Shown: positions 1 through 8,693, counted from the stretch's first letter. The stretch is DNA of 64,000 bases from Singulisphaera sp. GP187 (GCF_900129635.1 NZ_FSRB01000004.1:1-64000); one strand, 5' to 3'. Notes: generated from the letters alone by a model not told the origin. Translations and numbers: made by a program.

Positions 1-852
1 TCTTGCACCGTAACTAATATTCCGCAAAAAACATTCTACCCAAATCAACCCAATCAAATCGAACTTCAATATCTGGCTCCGGATGTCGAGGGCACTCAAG
101 AGCGTTCCTTGAGCGTGGTGTTTTTTGAAGAGCTCGCCCCCAAGTTACGTATTACAGTAAAAGCACGCATATTGAACAAACTTAGTACTATTCCCAAAGA
201 AATTGCATTTAGGAATTTTGATCAGGTTCATAGTCAACAGATGTCACTGGTACTCATTAATAACACCCAAGAAGTGCTGATGCTTCCAAAACTAATTTCT
301 TCCGAACCGTGGCTTAGTGCTAAAATTCACGAATCCTATGTGGGGAACCATTATGGATTAGGTAGCCAACAGTGCTGGAGAATTGATGTAAGCGTTAATG
401 GGCAAACACGATTTGCGCAGCATCAACAAGCTGCAGATCTTGTCATAGTTGCGCATCCAAAGGATGATATTTTGGAATCAAAAGAAAATAAATTAACAAA
501 CAAAATCCGTGTTCGCCTTTCTGTGTCGCCTTCTGTTAAGGTAGTGCCGTCGATGTTATTTATTGGCGAAATGGCTCATGACAGCGAGAAGAAAGCAAGT
601 ATACTCGTTTCGTTCTTACGTGATGTGAAACCAAAGTTTAAGAGCATACACTATCCATCGTTTTTGGCCCATTCAAAGCATCAGGTTGCACTTCTTAGTC
701 CCAATCAATTTCGAGTTGATCTAACACTTATTCCTTCAGATCCGACGATCCACAGTATTCAACAAGCCGAGCTTTTATTGAGGTTCGAAATGGCTGATGC
801 ATCCGTGCAATCTATTCGACTGCCTCTTCATGTAAAAATGATTCAGGATTGA
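1..852 (+). CDS. DUF1573 domain protein, 5' end outside window
   Basis: The frame is open from base 1, so the gene starts upstream of the window; the first TTG at 109 is not a credible start. The visible N-terminal part reads SCTVTNIPQKTFYPNQP and then a beta-rich stretch, matching the DUF1573 signature in which a Cys-Thr pair is followed by a Pro/Gly-rich turn and alternating strands. DUF1573 proteins are exported Ig-like proteins common in planctomycetes; their function is unknown. The rest (residues ~100-280) is also beta-rich with no recognised motif. The gene is AT-richer than most of the window. It lies 243 bases upstream of a C39-like peptidase on the same strand, and I infer the two belong together. 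Confidence 0.75.
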   Translation, partial: SCTVTNIPQKTFYPNQPNQIELQYLAPDVEGTQERSLSVVFFEELAPKLRITVKARILNKLSTIPKEIAFRNFDQVHSQQMSLVLINNTQEVLMLPKLISSEPWLSAKIHESYVGNHYGLGSQQCWRIDVSVNGQTRFAQHQQAADLVIVAHPKDDILESKENKLTNKIRVRLSVSPSVKVVPSMLFIGEMAHDSEKKASILVSFLRDVKPKFKSIHYPSFLAHSKHQVALLSPNQFRVDLTLIPSDPTIHSIQQAELLLRFEMADASVQSIRLPLHVKMIQD

Positions 853-1095
853 TAAGCGGTAAGCTCGTCATGGAAGCATGTTTGTGGAATAGATTTGTGA
901 CGAATCGTAAATGTTGGAAATCCAACCTTTGCTGCCTTGTCGATGGCGTCGGATCGGCCGATCTCTTTCTAGCCCTTACCAAGCAATTCCGTCGGCTCAA
1001 GCAATTTGGTGGACGCCAGATTGCTCAAAACTTTCAGTTGCGGTGGATCCACATCGTCTTAAACGGTATCCGGATCTTTAGCCAAGAGATATTTC
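853..1095. other. Intergenic stretch between DUF1573 and C39-like genes
   Basis: Open frames on both strands overlap here, but none has a motif, a convincing start or flanking support. I see no clear promoter or terminator. It may be decayed sequence. Confidence 0.3.
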
Positions 1096-1869
1096 ATGAA
1101 GATTGCGAATCCTTCACAGCAAAACAAAAAACGGTTCATGTTTTCTGGAGTGACACAGTGGCGGATTAAGCAAAATGCAACTTGCATGATGCTAATCATT
1201 TCGGTGGTTGGCATGAATTTTGTGAATTCCTGGTTTGCTGTTATGTGCGAGGGTTCCTCCGACCTTCTAGTCTCTCGCCAAAACGAGAGCGTTTCTGGCG
1301 ACGAAAGGGCTGCACAAGTTGATGGGGAAAATTCGCACCCAGAGTCACCTGAAGACAAGTACTGTGGCGAAAGATGCCTAGAGTTTTTGCTGAAATTTTA
1401 CAACATTCCTGGACCAGACCTAATTGAGCTTATTCTTCAAATGCAATCACAGGAGGTAGATGGGCTGTTGACGTTCAAGGCGTTGCGTGGGAAAATGCAA
1501 GATTTCAATCTGTACGCGATGCCAATATGTTGCAAGAGTGTCGAAGATATCGAATGGCATGAGCCAGTCATTTTGCAGTTGTCGAAGCCAAACAATATCA
1601 AGCATTTCGTAGTGTGGATTCGTAATAAGCGAAGCGGTCGAGGTACTATGTGGGACGGCTTACTTGGGGGATTTGAGATGGATGCTACTGAAGTCGATAA
1701 AACTTTTACGGGTTTTGCGTTGCTGACTTCCGCAGATCCGATTGATAGTCAAAAACTGTTGCATGCACATCAGCAGTCGTATTGGTGGTTTCTTACTGTT
1801 GTTGGACTTTGGGCAAGTGTTATTGTTTTCTTCTGGAAGTCCCGCAAGACGTCCTTCTCTCCTTATTAA
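1096..1869 (+). CDS. Secreted, membrane-anchored C39-like cysteine peptidase
   Basis: The 257-residue protein has a hydrophobic N-terminal segment (~28-50), a papain-like C39 domain (~85-212) and a C-terminal membrane helix (~229-247) followed by a basic tail. The domain carries Cys90 in DKYCGERCLEFLLKFY, His170 in KHFVVW and Asp187 in TMWDG, in the order and spacing of the C39 catalytic triad. The closing TFTGFALL matches the usual C39 end. C39 peptidases cleave double-glycine leader peptides, usually as part of an ABC exporter; here there is no ABC domain and the peptidase would act outside the membrane. The gene follows a DUF1573 gene. A small Cys-rich exported protein with a GG motif lies 4.2 kb downstream and is a conceivable substrate, but that is inference. 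The start could also be the ATG at 1138. Confidence 0.7.
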   Translation: MKIANPSQQNKKRFMFSGVTQWRIKQNATCMMLIISVVGMNFVNSWFAVMCEGSSDLLVSRQNESVSGDERAAQVDGENSHPESPEDKYCGERCLEFLLKFYNIPGPDLIELILQMQSQEVDGLLTFKALRGKMQDFNLYAMPICCKSVEDIEWHEPVILQLSKPNNIKHFVVWIRNKRSGRGTMWDGLLGGFEMDATEVDKTFTGFALLTSADPIDSQKLLHAHQQSYWWFLTVVGLWASVIVFFWKSRKTSFSPY

Positions 1870-2934
1870 ATCTATTCGCTACGCATCATTGGCCTGCGTT
1901 AAGCTTTGTTTGGACTTATGCTATTGCAATGTGGGGCGCCTGTTCTGTCGAATTATTCGCTTAGGTGGTGCGTTCGGCAAGGGAGTAGACAACCTAGGGC
2001 TCTCCTGGCCAATGGATTGATCATTCCTTTTGATGCGTCAGCTTTCGTCAACAAACCTGACGATTGCACATGAGCAGATCCTCGAAAACTGTATTCAAGC
2101 TACGTTTCAGTCGATAGTTACGGGAGAGGACGCCGGACGCATGGAGCTCCTTCCAGCAACTCGACAGGCCATGTCGGTACTTAATGAAGCGGGCCTCTCG
2201 TTCGTCGACCGTTACCTTTTACTATTCGCTGCTCACGACTTCCTTGACCTGACCCCAATGGGTGTCTCTCGGAGTCAACTGCAGTTAACCTTGCCGCAGC
2301 TACAACAGCATGATTCCTGTGATTGCCCTCACGGAGTTCATGTATGCGTGGTCCGTGTCCTCGGCCGGCAGCAACGCCACGTGTCGCCCTCAGTAGTGCC
2401 CCCAGCCCTCGTTGAGGAACATGTGGTAGTCGTCCCTCCGCACCTTGAGCCTGGGCGACAGCAAACGTTACCCCGTCATCAAACTTATTGTGTCAAAGAC
2501 GGCACGTTGAGCTTTGCCACCGCTCAGCCAAACCTTGGCCACTTCGCCCCGCGGTCCCAAGTCGTCCGCAGAGGTGGGAAGAGCGGCCATTCAGTCTCGT
2601 CCTCCGCGTGCGCAACCCTACTGTGTGCCAGGATCCGCTGTTCAATACTCGCGCTTGTGGTCAGGTTCCAGAAATTAGCGTGGCCACCTGTCGGTTCAGC
2701 ATGGTCTGGCGTGTTCACGAAGCGATGGCCTATTTCACTATGTATGGTGATAACATTTGCTTGGTGGTCCGCAATCTACGCCTTCGCACTGGGGACGCTC
2801 GTTGGCTGTCACACGCAGCGGCGATGGCAGATCGGGTCTGGTTGCGGGACGATTGGCTGAGCTTCCTGACCTTTCAAGCCGTCTAGGACACCACTAAGTT
2901 CGCTACGACCTCACTATTTCATAGAGATTGAACT
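1870..2934. other. Decayed or unresolved region, no confident gene
   Basis: Fragmentary coding-like stretches occur in several frames. On the plus strand, 2030-2300 reads like a helical protein start and 2700-2886 like a C-terminal end, but in different frames. On the minus strand, ~2320-2720 reads protein-like through several stops, including VAKVWLSGGKAQRAVFDTISLMT and DDYHMFLNEGWGHY. I recognise no family. The mixture suggests overlapping remnants rather than one working gene. Confidence 0.4.
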
Positions 2935-4281
2935 ATGAGACCTTTATTTGCGTTTTTCTTTATGCTCGTCGTGGGTGACTCACTACGCGCGAGTGAAGTC
3001 CTGAAGCCGCCATTGCCTCAACGAGTTCTCTATGTTGGCAATTCGGGCACTACTCGTGCCCAAGCACACACCAAGTTCTTGGAAACCCATTTCGCTCAAG
3101 TTGAAAGTGCCGATCGAGAGGCTTTTGATCTCACTTCGGCTTCAAAGGCCGACGTCGTTGTTCTGGACTGGTCGCAGAATGACGCGCAAACAATCGGCCG
3201 AGCGGAATTTTCACGGCCCGAGCGCATACCGAAGTCCCCGCTTGGAGAGCGGGCGGGCTGGGAGAAGCCTACGGTCCTTTTGGGCAGCGCCGGTCACCTT
3301 CTGGCAGCACCATGGCAGGTTCACGGTGGCTCTGGGTGTACATGCCTGAAGCCCTTCGCTTACGGGCTGCGAGCGCACGTAATCTTTACTCAGCCGATCC
3401 CGATCGAGCGATCCAGGATGATTCGTCGTGATGCGCCATCCTCCTGGAAGGGATTTGTTGAAAGTACAAATGTCAGCGTGTTGCCCTTGGTCCAGGACTT
3501 TGTAGGCCAGCACAACTCCGGCTGGTGCACCTACGTTGAGGGACCATTAGAGTCGCCCGACGTGGAGATCCTCTGCGGCGGCATTAATGACAAAACCCCC
3601 ACGGCCGCCGCGATCTGGAGGCAAGGCAACCTACTGCATTTTGGGTTCGACCTGTCCCCCGCGGAAATGTCTGATGATGGCCGAGCACTTTTGGTCAATT
3701 CGATCGCCTACATCGCAACGTTCACTGAGGACCGGCCCATCGTTAGGTCCCCCTCTCCATTCGCGGGTCCAGCGCCCGAGCCGCGCGGACGCATCGACCG
3801 CATCCTGAAAAGGGAGGACCTGGATACTGTCATGTACTTGAAGGGATCCGTTGCATCCTCGATGCTCTCGGCGGCTGATCCAGGGAAACCCGCGGCATAT
3901 CAGATCTGGTACGATGGAGTGCGGGACTTTGTTCACGCGGACGAGAATGCTAAGCTTTGTGTTGACGAGGAGGCAAGGGTTTTCGGCATCCCGCCCAACA
4001 AACCGGGCTTCTTCGACGGGATGATCGCCGCACTGCAAGGTCCGGTAAAACGCGCTGAGCTTGCCCGGCGCCTGCTCGTACGGTACGCGCCCCCCGAGGG
4101 TCCCGGCCTAACCGCTCCGGCCGCCATTTGGGCCGACTGGTGGAAAGAGCACAAAGCTTTCCTTTTCTTCAGTGACGTTGGCGGTTATCGATGGTATCTT
4201 GATCCTTTGGCCAAACGACGCGGCATTCCGACCGCCAAGTTGCGAGGTCCGGCACGTGCTGATCGCCAGTTCGGACTATAG
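2935..4281 (+). CDS. Secreted planctomycete protein with ThuA/GATase-like N-terminus
   Basis: The 448-residue product starts with a signal peptide (MRPLFAFFFMLVVGDSLRA) and then an alternating beta/alpha segment, RVLYVGNSGTTRAQAHTKFLE, typical of ThuA or glutamine-amidotransferase-like folds. At ~230-260 it has GNLLHFGFDLSPAEMSDDGRALLVNSIAYI, a stretch that recurs in planctomycete secreted proteins of this type. The C-terminal third has no domain I can name and ends with KEHKAFLFFSDVGGYRWYLDPLAKRRG, resembling text that describes a substrate-like or repeat-derived tail. No catalytic residues can be assigned. It stands alone between decayed sequence and insertion-sequence debris, and its codon use is GC-richer than the genes before it. 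Confidence 0.6.
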   Translation: MRPLFAFFFMLVVGDSLRASEVLKPPLPQRVLYVGNSGTTRAQAHTKFLETHFAQVESADREAFDLTSASKADVVVLDWSQNDAQTIGRAEFSRPERIPKSPLGERAGWEKPTVLLGSAGHLLAAPWQVHGGSGCTCLKPFAYGLRAHVIFTQPIPIERSRMIRRDAPSSWKGFVESTNVSVLPLVQDFVGQHNSGWCTYVEGPLESPDVEILCGGINDKTPTAAAIWRQGNLLHFGFDLSPAEMSDDGRALLVNSIAYIATFTEDRPIVRSPSPFAGPAPEPRGRIDRILKREDLDTVMYLKGSVASSMLSAADPGKPAAYQIWYDGVRDFVHADENAKLCVDEEARVFGIPPNKPGFFDGMIAALQGPVKRAELARRLLVRYAPPEGPGLTAPAAIWADWWKEHKAFLFFSDVGGYRWYLDPLAKRRGIPTAKLRGPARADRQFGL

Positions 4282-4309
4282 GCTCGATTAAAGTAATTTG
4301 CATTGGTTT

Positions 4310-4665
4310 ACCCACGGGTTGTGCGCAGACCAGCGTATTTGATGCAGCCGATGATGTCTTCGAGATTCACTTGCTTCAATCCTTCACGGATGGCGTCAGT
4401 GAGTCCTGTCGACGTCCGTCTCGACCACCCGGCGGAGAAACACCCTAACCTTCGAATCCATCTCCTCGATCAGAGTGTAGTCCGGGCTGTACGGTGGCAG
4501 TGGCAATACGCGCCCCTCTTGCTCGCTGGCCCCGGTCACGCCGGGAGCCAGTTGGAGCTTGATGTTGTCCAACACGACCACGTCGCCCTCTCGTGCAACG
4601 AGGGGACCAGGAATTGGTCGACATGGGTCTGCAAGGCCGTCGTGTCGGTTGACCGATATCGCTAA
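4310..4665 (-). pseudogene. IS630-family transposase remnant (C-terminal part)
   Basis: Minus-strand translation gives REGDVVVLDNIKLQ, then LPLPPYSPDYTLIEEMDSKVR, the second Asp and the Glu-bearing LPPYSP motif of IS630 transposases. After a frame change near 4400, the frame LTDAIREGLKQVNLEDIIG leads to a stop near 4310, matching the family's C-terminus. A second frame change lies near 4590, where HVDQFLVPSL is in another frame from REGDVVV. The catalytic N-terminal half is missing here. An IS5-family element sits directly at its upstream side, and some remnant sequence appears to continue beyond it (5576-5690). With several frameshifts it cannot make an active enzyme. Confidence 0.75.
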
Positions 4666-5572
4666 GAGGCTCTGCCAAAACCTACCCAGCTGGGATTTCA
4701 TCGTCATGTAACATGTGAAAGCAGATCACGCACGCAGCCAGGGTATTCCATGCTTCCTGGATGACGGCCTGTCGGTCGTAGCGGATTCTCATTCGCCGTA
4801 GCCCCTTGAGCCAGCTGATGGTCCGCTCCACCACCCAGCGGACCTTGCCTAGTCCACTACCGTGCGGCGTCTTCCTTTTCGTGATGTGCGGCTCGATGCC
4901 CAGCCAGCGCGGCAGCCAACGGGTGTCGTCGCTGTCGTAGCCCCGGTCGGCGTAAAGCTCGTCGGGCAGTTCCTTGGGCCGGCCCGGCTTGCCCATCACC
5001 CTGGGGAAGTCCAGCACCAAAGGGATGATCTGCATGTGATCGCTGGCGTTGGCCCCCGCCGTCCGGATCGCCAGAGGCACCCGTGCCGATCGACCAGAAG
5101 CGTGTGTTTCGTGCCCTTTCTGCCCCGATCTACGGGACTTGGGCCGGTCAGGTCGCCGCCGCCGAAGGCACGCAGAATGACGGCATCGAGGATGACCAAG
5201 TCGGGGTCGAGTTTGCCCGCCTGACGGAGCAGCCGAAGCAAGTCGGCATGAAGGCGATCCCAGCAACCCATCTCCTCCCAGAGTTGGAGGAAGCGATGAG
5301 CCGATCGACCCGAACAGCCCAACTCGGGCGGCACGTCTTCCCAGCGGCAGCCGGTGGCCAGGACGAACCACAGGACTTTAACGATGTGCCGGTTGTCGAT
5401 CGGCGGTCGTCCACCGGCTGGGTCTACGGAACGCTCGGGCGGCAGGTGAGGCGCCGCTAAATCGAAAAACGCATCGGGCATGCGGGCAATGGCCATGACG
5501 GGTGACTCCTACGCGGAGCGATCACCCTTCTATGTTCAAGCCGCGTGACAAAGTAGGTTTTGGCAGAGCCTC
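4666..5572 (-). mobile_element. IS5-family insertion sequence (IS427-like), 907 bp
   Basis: Both ends carry the perfect 20-bp inverted repeat GAGGCTCTGCCAAAACCTAC (4666-4685 and 5553-5572). It is flanked by TAA at 4663-4665 and 5573-5575, a 3-bp duplication of the TNA type expected for this group; CTAAG is an alternative reading if the last repeat base is counted as target. It holds one transposase in two frames on the minus strand and lies inside an IS630 remnant. Confidence 0.92.
4682..5496 (-). CDS. IS5-family transposase in two overlapping frames
   Basis: The upstream frame (5496 to 4996) starts MAIARMPDAFFDLAAPHLPP and carries the N-terminal DUF4096-type region and the first Asp (LVILDAVILRAFGGG). 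The downstream frame (open from 5371 to 4682) carries the second Asp in LYADRGYDSDD and the Glu in RWVVERTISWLKGLRRMRIRYDR. Family conservation runs continuously if the frame changes by -1 at the GGG (plus-strand CCC at 5080-5082): DRHG from the first frame joins VPLAIRTAGANASD in the second, giving 271 residues. This is either programmed -1 frameshifting, known in IS427-type elements, or one lost G. The perfect repeats suggest a young and possibly active copy. Confidence 0.85.
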
Positions 5573-5575
5573 TAA

Positions 5576-6047
5576 GGATCGTTCCCCCCAACGTCCGGTT
5601 CCACGCCTATAATCTTGCTCCTCCTGGACGACTGCCACTCCTAGGCGACCGTCTACAGGCTCTTGGTCTGTAGCTCCAGAACAATCGACCGTTGGGTCAA
5701 GCGGTTCCCAAGGATGGGGTCGAGGACCCGGCCGCCCCTTTCGCTTCGCCGCCGAGTGGATCGCCGTCGTCGTTGAATGGGGCAAATCCTAGAAGCCCCG
5801 CCGCTTCGGCTTCCTTTCGACTCCCAGCTATCAGATCATATCGCATCAATCCACTCTTAAACTCGCGAATTTTTCCGGGGTCGCATATCTGGCTAGCGAA
5901 CCATAACAAATTTTTTTTTGGATTTTCCTTGTGGAACTAGGTAACTGATCAGGTAAGATTAGTCCAACGTCTAAGACATCCCACTTTGCAAGATGCTCAG
6001 AGGCGTGCGTCTATTGGCTCTCAGTCATCCCCACAGAAGGTTTCCTC
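5576..6047. other. Gene-free stretch with likely IS630 debris
   Basis: The first ~110 bases beyond the IS5 element probably continue the IS630 remnant that the element interrupted. The minus-strand frame at 5697-5909 has no recognisable motif. The last ~100 bases are AT-rich and probably hold the promoter of the next gene, with AAGG about 9 bases before its ATG. Confidence 0.35.
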
Positions 6048-6542
6048 ATGAACTTCTTTCGAACCCACCAGCCAAGAGCTTACCTGATTCCCGCAATCGC
6101 TCTGTTCGTAGCAATAGCAAATTACAGCGTCCTAGCGGGGTGCCACATCAGACTTCTTACTGAGGACGAAACAACAAGCATCGTGGGCGGACTCTGTGTC
6201 ACACTCAATCCAGATTATTGCCCTCCAACGAACGGTTCCCCATGTTCTGGGGGAGCATGCGATGCCACTCACGACTGCAAGATCTCTCCAACTCTTGACT
6301 CTCCAGGGATTCTCAATATGAGTTCCTATCCAAAAGTTGCACCTCAAGTAGAGGGTAAAGGCAAAGAGGGTTATTCTGTCCTTCACCTCTATTGCACGCA
6401 AACTCAATACTGCGAGATTGCATGCACTCAGCAGCAGAACGGCCTATGGCAATGCACAAGCTATGGTTCAGACAATGACCCGGGTTCGGCAGTTAATGGC
6501 AATCGTCTTGAGGGAGCGGATTGCGAACTATATATCGGATGA
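6048..6542 (+). CDS. Small exported Cys-rich protein with a double-glycine motif
   Basis: The 164-residue protein begins with a basic N-terminus and a hydrophobic stretch (~11-30), so it is exported. LAGC at 29-32 fits a lipobox. Directly after comes LLTEDETTSIVGG (36-48), which resembles the Leu/Glu-rich double-glycine leader that C39 peptidases cleave. Ten cysteines lie after Gly48, in clusters such as CSGGACDATHDC, suggesting a disulfide-rich mature part. No family is recognised. Base composition is closer to the C39-like gene than to the GC-rich backbone. Two models compete: a lipoprotein cut before Cys32, or a peptide cut after Gly48. The gene is flanked by an IS5 element and an IS66 remnant. 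Confidence 0.6.
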   Translation: MNFFRTHQPRAYLIPAIALFVAIANYSVLAGCHIRLLTEDETTSIVGGLCVTLNPDYCPPTNGSPCSGGACDATHDCKISPTLDSPGILNMSSYPKVAPQVEGKGKEGYSVLHLYCTQTQYCEIACTQQQNGLWQCTSYGSDNDPGSAVNGNRLEGADCELYIG

Positions 6543-6557
6543 TATGGTGGTCGTCCG

Positions 6558-7320
6558 TCAACCTGTGGGAGCGGATGCATTTCCTAAAACCGTAAACTCA
6601 AGACTGTCAAAAGTTGTAGCCGTACAGTCCCTGGTTTGGCCCAGGAGTTGCAGGGCGGGATGCTCTGCCCGATGAGCCATCGTCGCTCGATTCAGGTAAT
6701 CCAGCACCGGAAGTTTCTGTAGCCGCAGGGTTTGGACCACGGTCAGCATCCGCTCCACTAGCCGGTATCCCACTGCGCTGTGGCAACTGAAGTCATTCTT
6801 TTGCCACAGCACGCCCAAACGCAGGAGTTGTTCCGCATGGTTCTTGGTCGGTTCGACTCCCTCGATCGCCGTGGACAACCACCGGGCCGGGTAGAGAGCC
6901 AGGACGTTGGCAAAAAAATTCGCCGCACTTGGAATCCGCGCACGATCAACCATGTTCCGCTCCAAAACGTCTTGGAGTTCGTGGGCGATCAGGTCCAATG
7001 GCGTTTGCAGGCCCGGTCGATCAAGTGAGCTGCGGCGGAACGTCCATCAGTCGGCGAAGAGACATTCGACCACTTTCAGACCAACTCGGCCAATTGCTTC
7101 AGCGGGGCCTCCTCGGTCGATCAGTTTCTGAAAGTCGCGTTTCAGGTGGGCCCAGCAGCTTTGGCGCGGTGGCAGCGGCCGCTTGCTGTAGACCGACCAG
7201 CGATCGCTACAGACTAATTCCCTGGATCGTCTCACCCAGCAGGGCATGAATGCACTCGAAGTTACATCGCAGATGAATTACGTAGTAGGCTACTGTCACA
7301 GTCGCCGCCCCCCGAGCTAG
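6558..7320 (-). pseudogene. IS66-family transposase remnant
   Basis: The minus strand shows IS66 transposase sequence in pieces. The 7047-7247 segment reads CSDRWSVYSKRPLP then RQSCWAHLKRDFQKLIDRGG, the catalytic core region. The 6558-6998 segment reads EPTKNHAEQLLRLGVLWQKN then ERMLTVVQTLRLQKLPVLDYL, the C-terminal region carrying the Glu-containing motif. A stop and a frame change separate them near 7030 (LFAD followed by TGA). Further IS66-like residues appear upstream to ~7300 (YYVIHLRCNFECIHALLGE). The N-terminal half and the accessory genes tnpA and tnpB are absent, and I found no terminal repeats, so this is a dead fragment. Confidence 0.8.
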
Positions 7321-7340
7321 CATCTCTGCCCCTTCATTCG

Positions 7341-7640
7341 TCAGGGCTTAAGACCGGCGCGCTTGAGTGAGAGTCGTGCCTTTGATTTGAAAGCGGCGAG
7401 GAACGCATCGGCCCGGAGGTATTCGTCAAGCTCGGCCCGCTCGTCCGTCGTGAGCCGACCTTCCTGATTACTTGTGAGGAGGGTTGAGACCCGGTCCTTG
7501 TCCGCCTTTGGGAAAGTGAGTTTCAGGATCGACCGTGCGGCTTCCGGGCTCAAGGTCGGGTCATCGGGGTTGATGACCCGACCGAGTATGGCTGCTCCGG
7601 TCTTGCCGCGGGTTGCCGCAGTGCTCAGCTCGGTTGACAT
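7341..7640 (-). CDS. Conserved small planctomycete protein, function unknown
   Basis: A 99-residue soluble protein: MSTELSTAATRGKTGAAILG, then SPEAARSILKLTFPKADKDRV, then an acidic helix (LTTDERAELDEYLRADAF) and a basic end, SKARLSLKRAGLKP. I recognise this pattern (short N-terminus, SPEAAR.ILKL, E-L-D-x-Y, KARLSLKRAG) from small proteins that recur in planctomycete and related genomes, sometimes near nuclease genes. The function is not known to me. No partner gene is adjacent: IS66 debris lies on one side and a gap before grpE on the other. Size, start and codon use look real. Confidence 0.65.
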   Translation of the reverse strand: MSTELSTAATRGKTGAAILGRVINPDDPTLSPEAARSILKLTFPKADKDRVSTLLTSNQEGRLTTDERAELDEYLRADAFLAAFKSKARLSLKRAGLKP

Positions 7641-7910
7641 GCTGCTATTCTATCACGCCTCGTCCGAGGTCGGCCATGCCAACCGATTGCGAGGAAATTA
7701 CAGGAGGTCGAATTTTCTCAGCACTTGCCGATTTTCCGCGGGTTTACGAAGGTTCCCGGAACGCTTGAGACACTCACCGCCCACGATGATACCTCCCAGC
7801 ATCCCCCTTTCCTTTCCCGGACTCATTCCTTATCGTGGCGTTCCTTCGTGTGCGGCCGGCAACGAGTCCGTACACCCCATGCGCGGGACCTCGAAGCGGA
7901 GCGGGCGGAG

Positions 7911-8627
7911 ATGATCCGCCGTGGATTCGCAATGGCCGACGAATTGCATCCCGAGGAAGACCTCATCCTGGCGGCACTTCCCGAACCCCTCGTTCCCGAG
8001 GCGATCGCACAGGAGGTCGCGTTCGTCATCCCGGCGGCGGCCTATGAGTCGATCGATACCGAAGCCGAACTCGCCGTGCCGCCCGCGAGTGGCCCTGAGC
8101 CGGTGGATTCTCTGGCCTTGCCGGCCATCGCGGCCTTGGGAGAAACGCTCCATCGCAAGCTCGACGCTTTGCAAACGCTCTTCGATCGCGAGATCCGCGC
8201 TGAGGCCACCCGGGAGAAGGTGGTCGACCGCTTGCACGCCGAGTTGCAGGAGTACAAGCAGGGCCTCCTCCTGAATGTGCTTCGACCCATTTTCGTCGAC
8301 CTGATCCAGCTTCATGACGACATCGGCAAAATTGCCGAGGCCCAGGGTGAGGGGAATGGCGAGGGCGAGGGTGAGGTCGGCCGATTCCTGGGTTTGATGC
8401 GTGGTTTTCAGCAAGGGATCGAGGACATCCTCTATCGCCAAGGGGTCGAACCCTATACGCAGGAGGGGGAGGCGTTCGACCCGAGGCGGCAGCGGGCGGT
8501 CGCGACGGTGGTGACCGAGGATGCCGGTCTGAACAAGCAGATCGCCGCCCGGCACCGCAAAGGGTTCCAGGCGGGCGATCGGGTGATCCGCGCTGAGATT
8601 GTCTCGGTCTACGCCCTCAAGAAGTAG
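7911..8627 (+). CDS. grpE: GrpE-type nucleotide exchange factor
   Basis: The C-terminal half has the GrpE signature: GEAFDPRRQRAVATV followed by KGFQAGDRVIRAEIVSVY, the beta-wing that contacts the Hsp70 ATPase domain. The middle is a long helix with LDALQTLFDREIRAEATREK, as in the GrpE dimer stalk. The N-terminal ~80 residues are acidic and variable. GrpE releases ADP from Hsp70 proteins, and two Hsp70 genes lie 2.7 kb and 4.5 kb downstream, so it probably serves them. The frame is open from 7725, but that part looks non-coding; the ATG at 7911 has CGGAG 9 bases before it, and the ATG at 7932 is an alternative. A hairpin follows at 8638-8668. Confidence 0.85.
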   Translation: MIRRGFAMADELHPEEDLILAALPEPLVPEAIAQEVAFVIPAAAYESIDTEAELAVPPASGPEPVDSLALPAIAALGETLHRKLDALQTLFDREIRAEATREKVVDRLHAELQEYKQGLLLNVLRPIFVDLIQLHDDIGKIAEAQGEGNGEGEGEVGRFLGLMRGFQQGIEDILYRQGVEPYTQEGEAFDPRRQRAVATVVTEDAGLNKQIAARHRKGFQAGDRVIRAEIVSVYALKK

Positions 8628-8637
8628 GCCCGGCGGA

Positions 8638-8668
8638 TCAGGTGGGTCGGTCGGACCCACCCACCTGA
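8638..8668. terminator. Hairpin between convergent genes
   Basis: TCAGGTGGGT (8638-8647) pairs with ACCCACCTGA (8659-8668) around an 11-base loop. It sits between the stop of grpE and the stop of the opposing VIT-vWA gene, so it could end both transcripts. There is no T-tract. Confidence 0.55.
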
Positions 8669-8693
8669 CGAACGGGGGCAGGTTCTGCACCCG

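Noticed and set aside
849..1169. 106-residue open frame between the DUF1573 and C39-like genes
   Set aside because: It overlaps the start of the C39-like gene in another frame, has no motif and looks like chance.
7830..8690. 286-residue minus-strand frame opposite grpE
   Set aside because: Antisense shadow of a high-GC gene; the plus strand has clear GrpE motifs.
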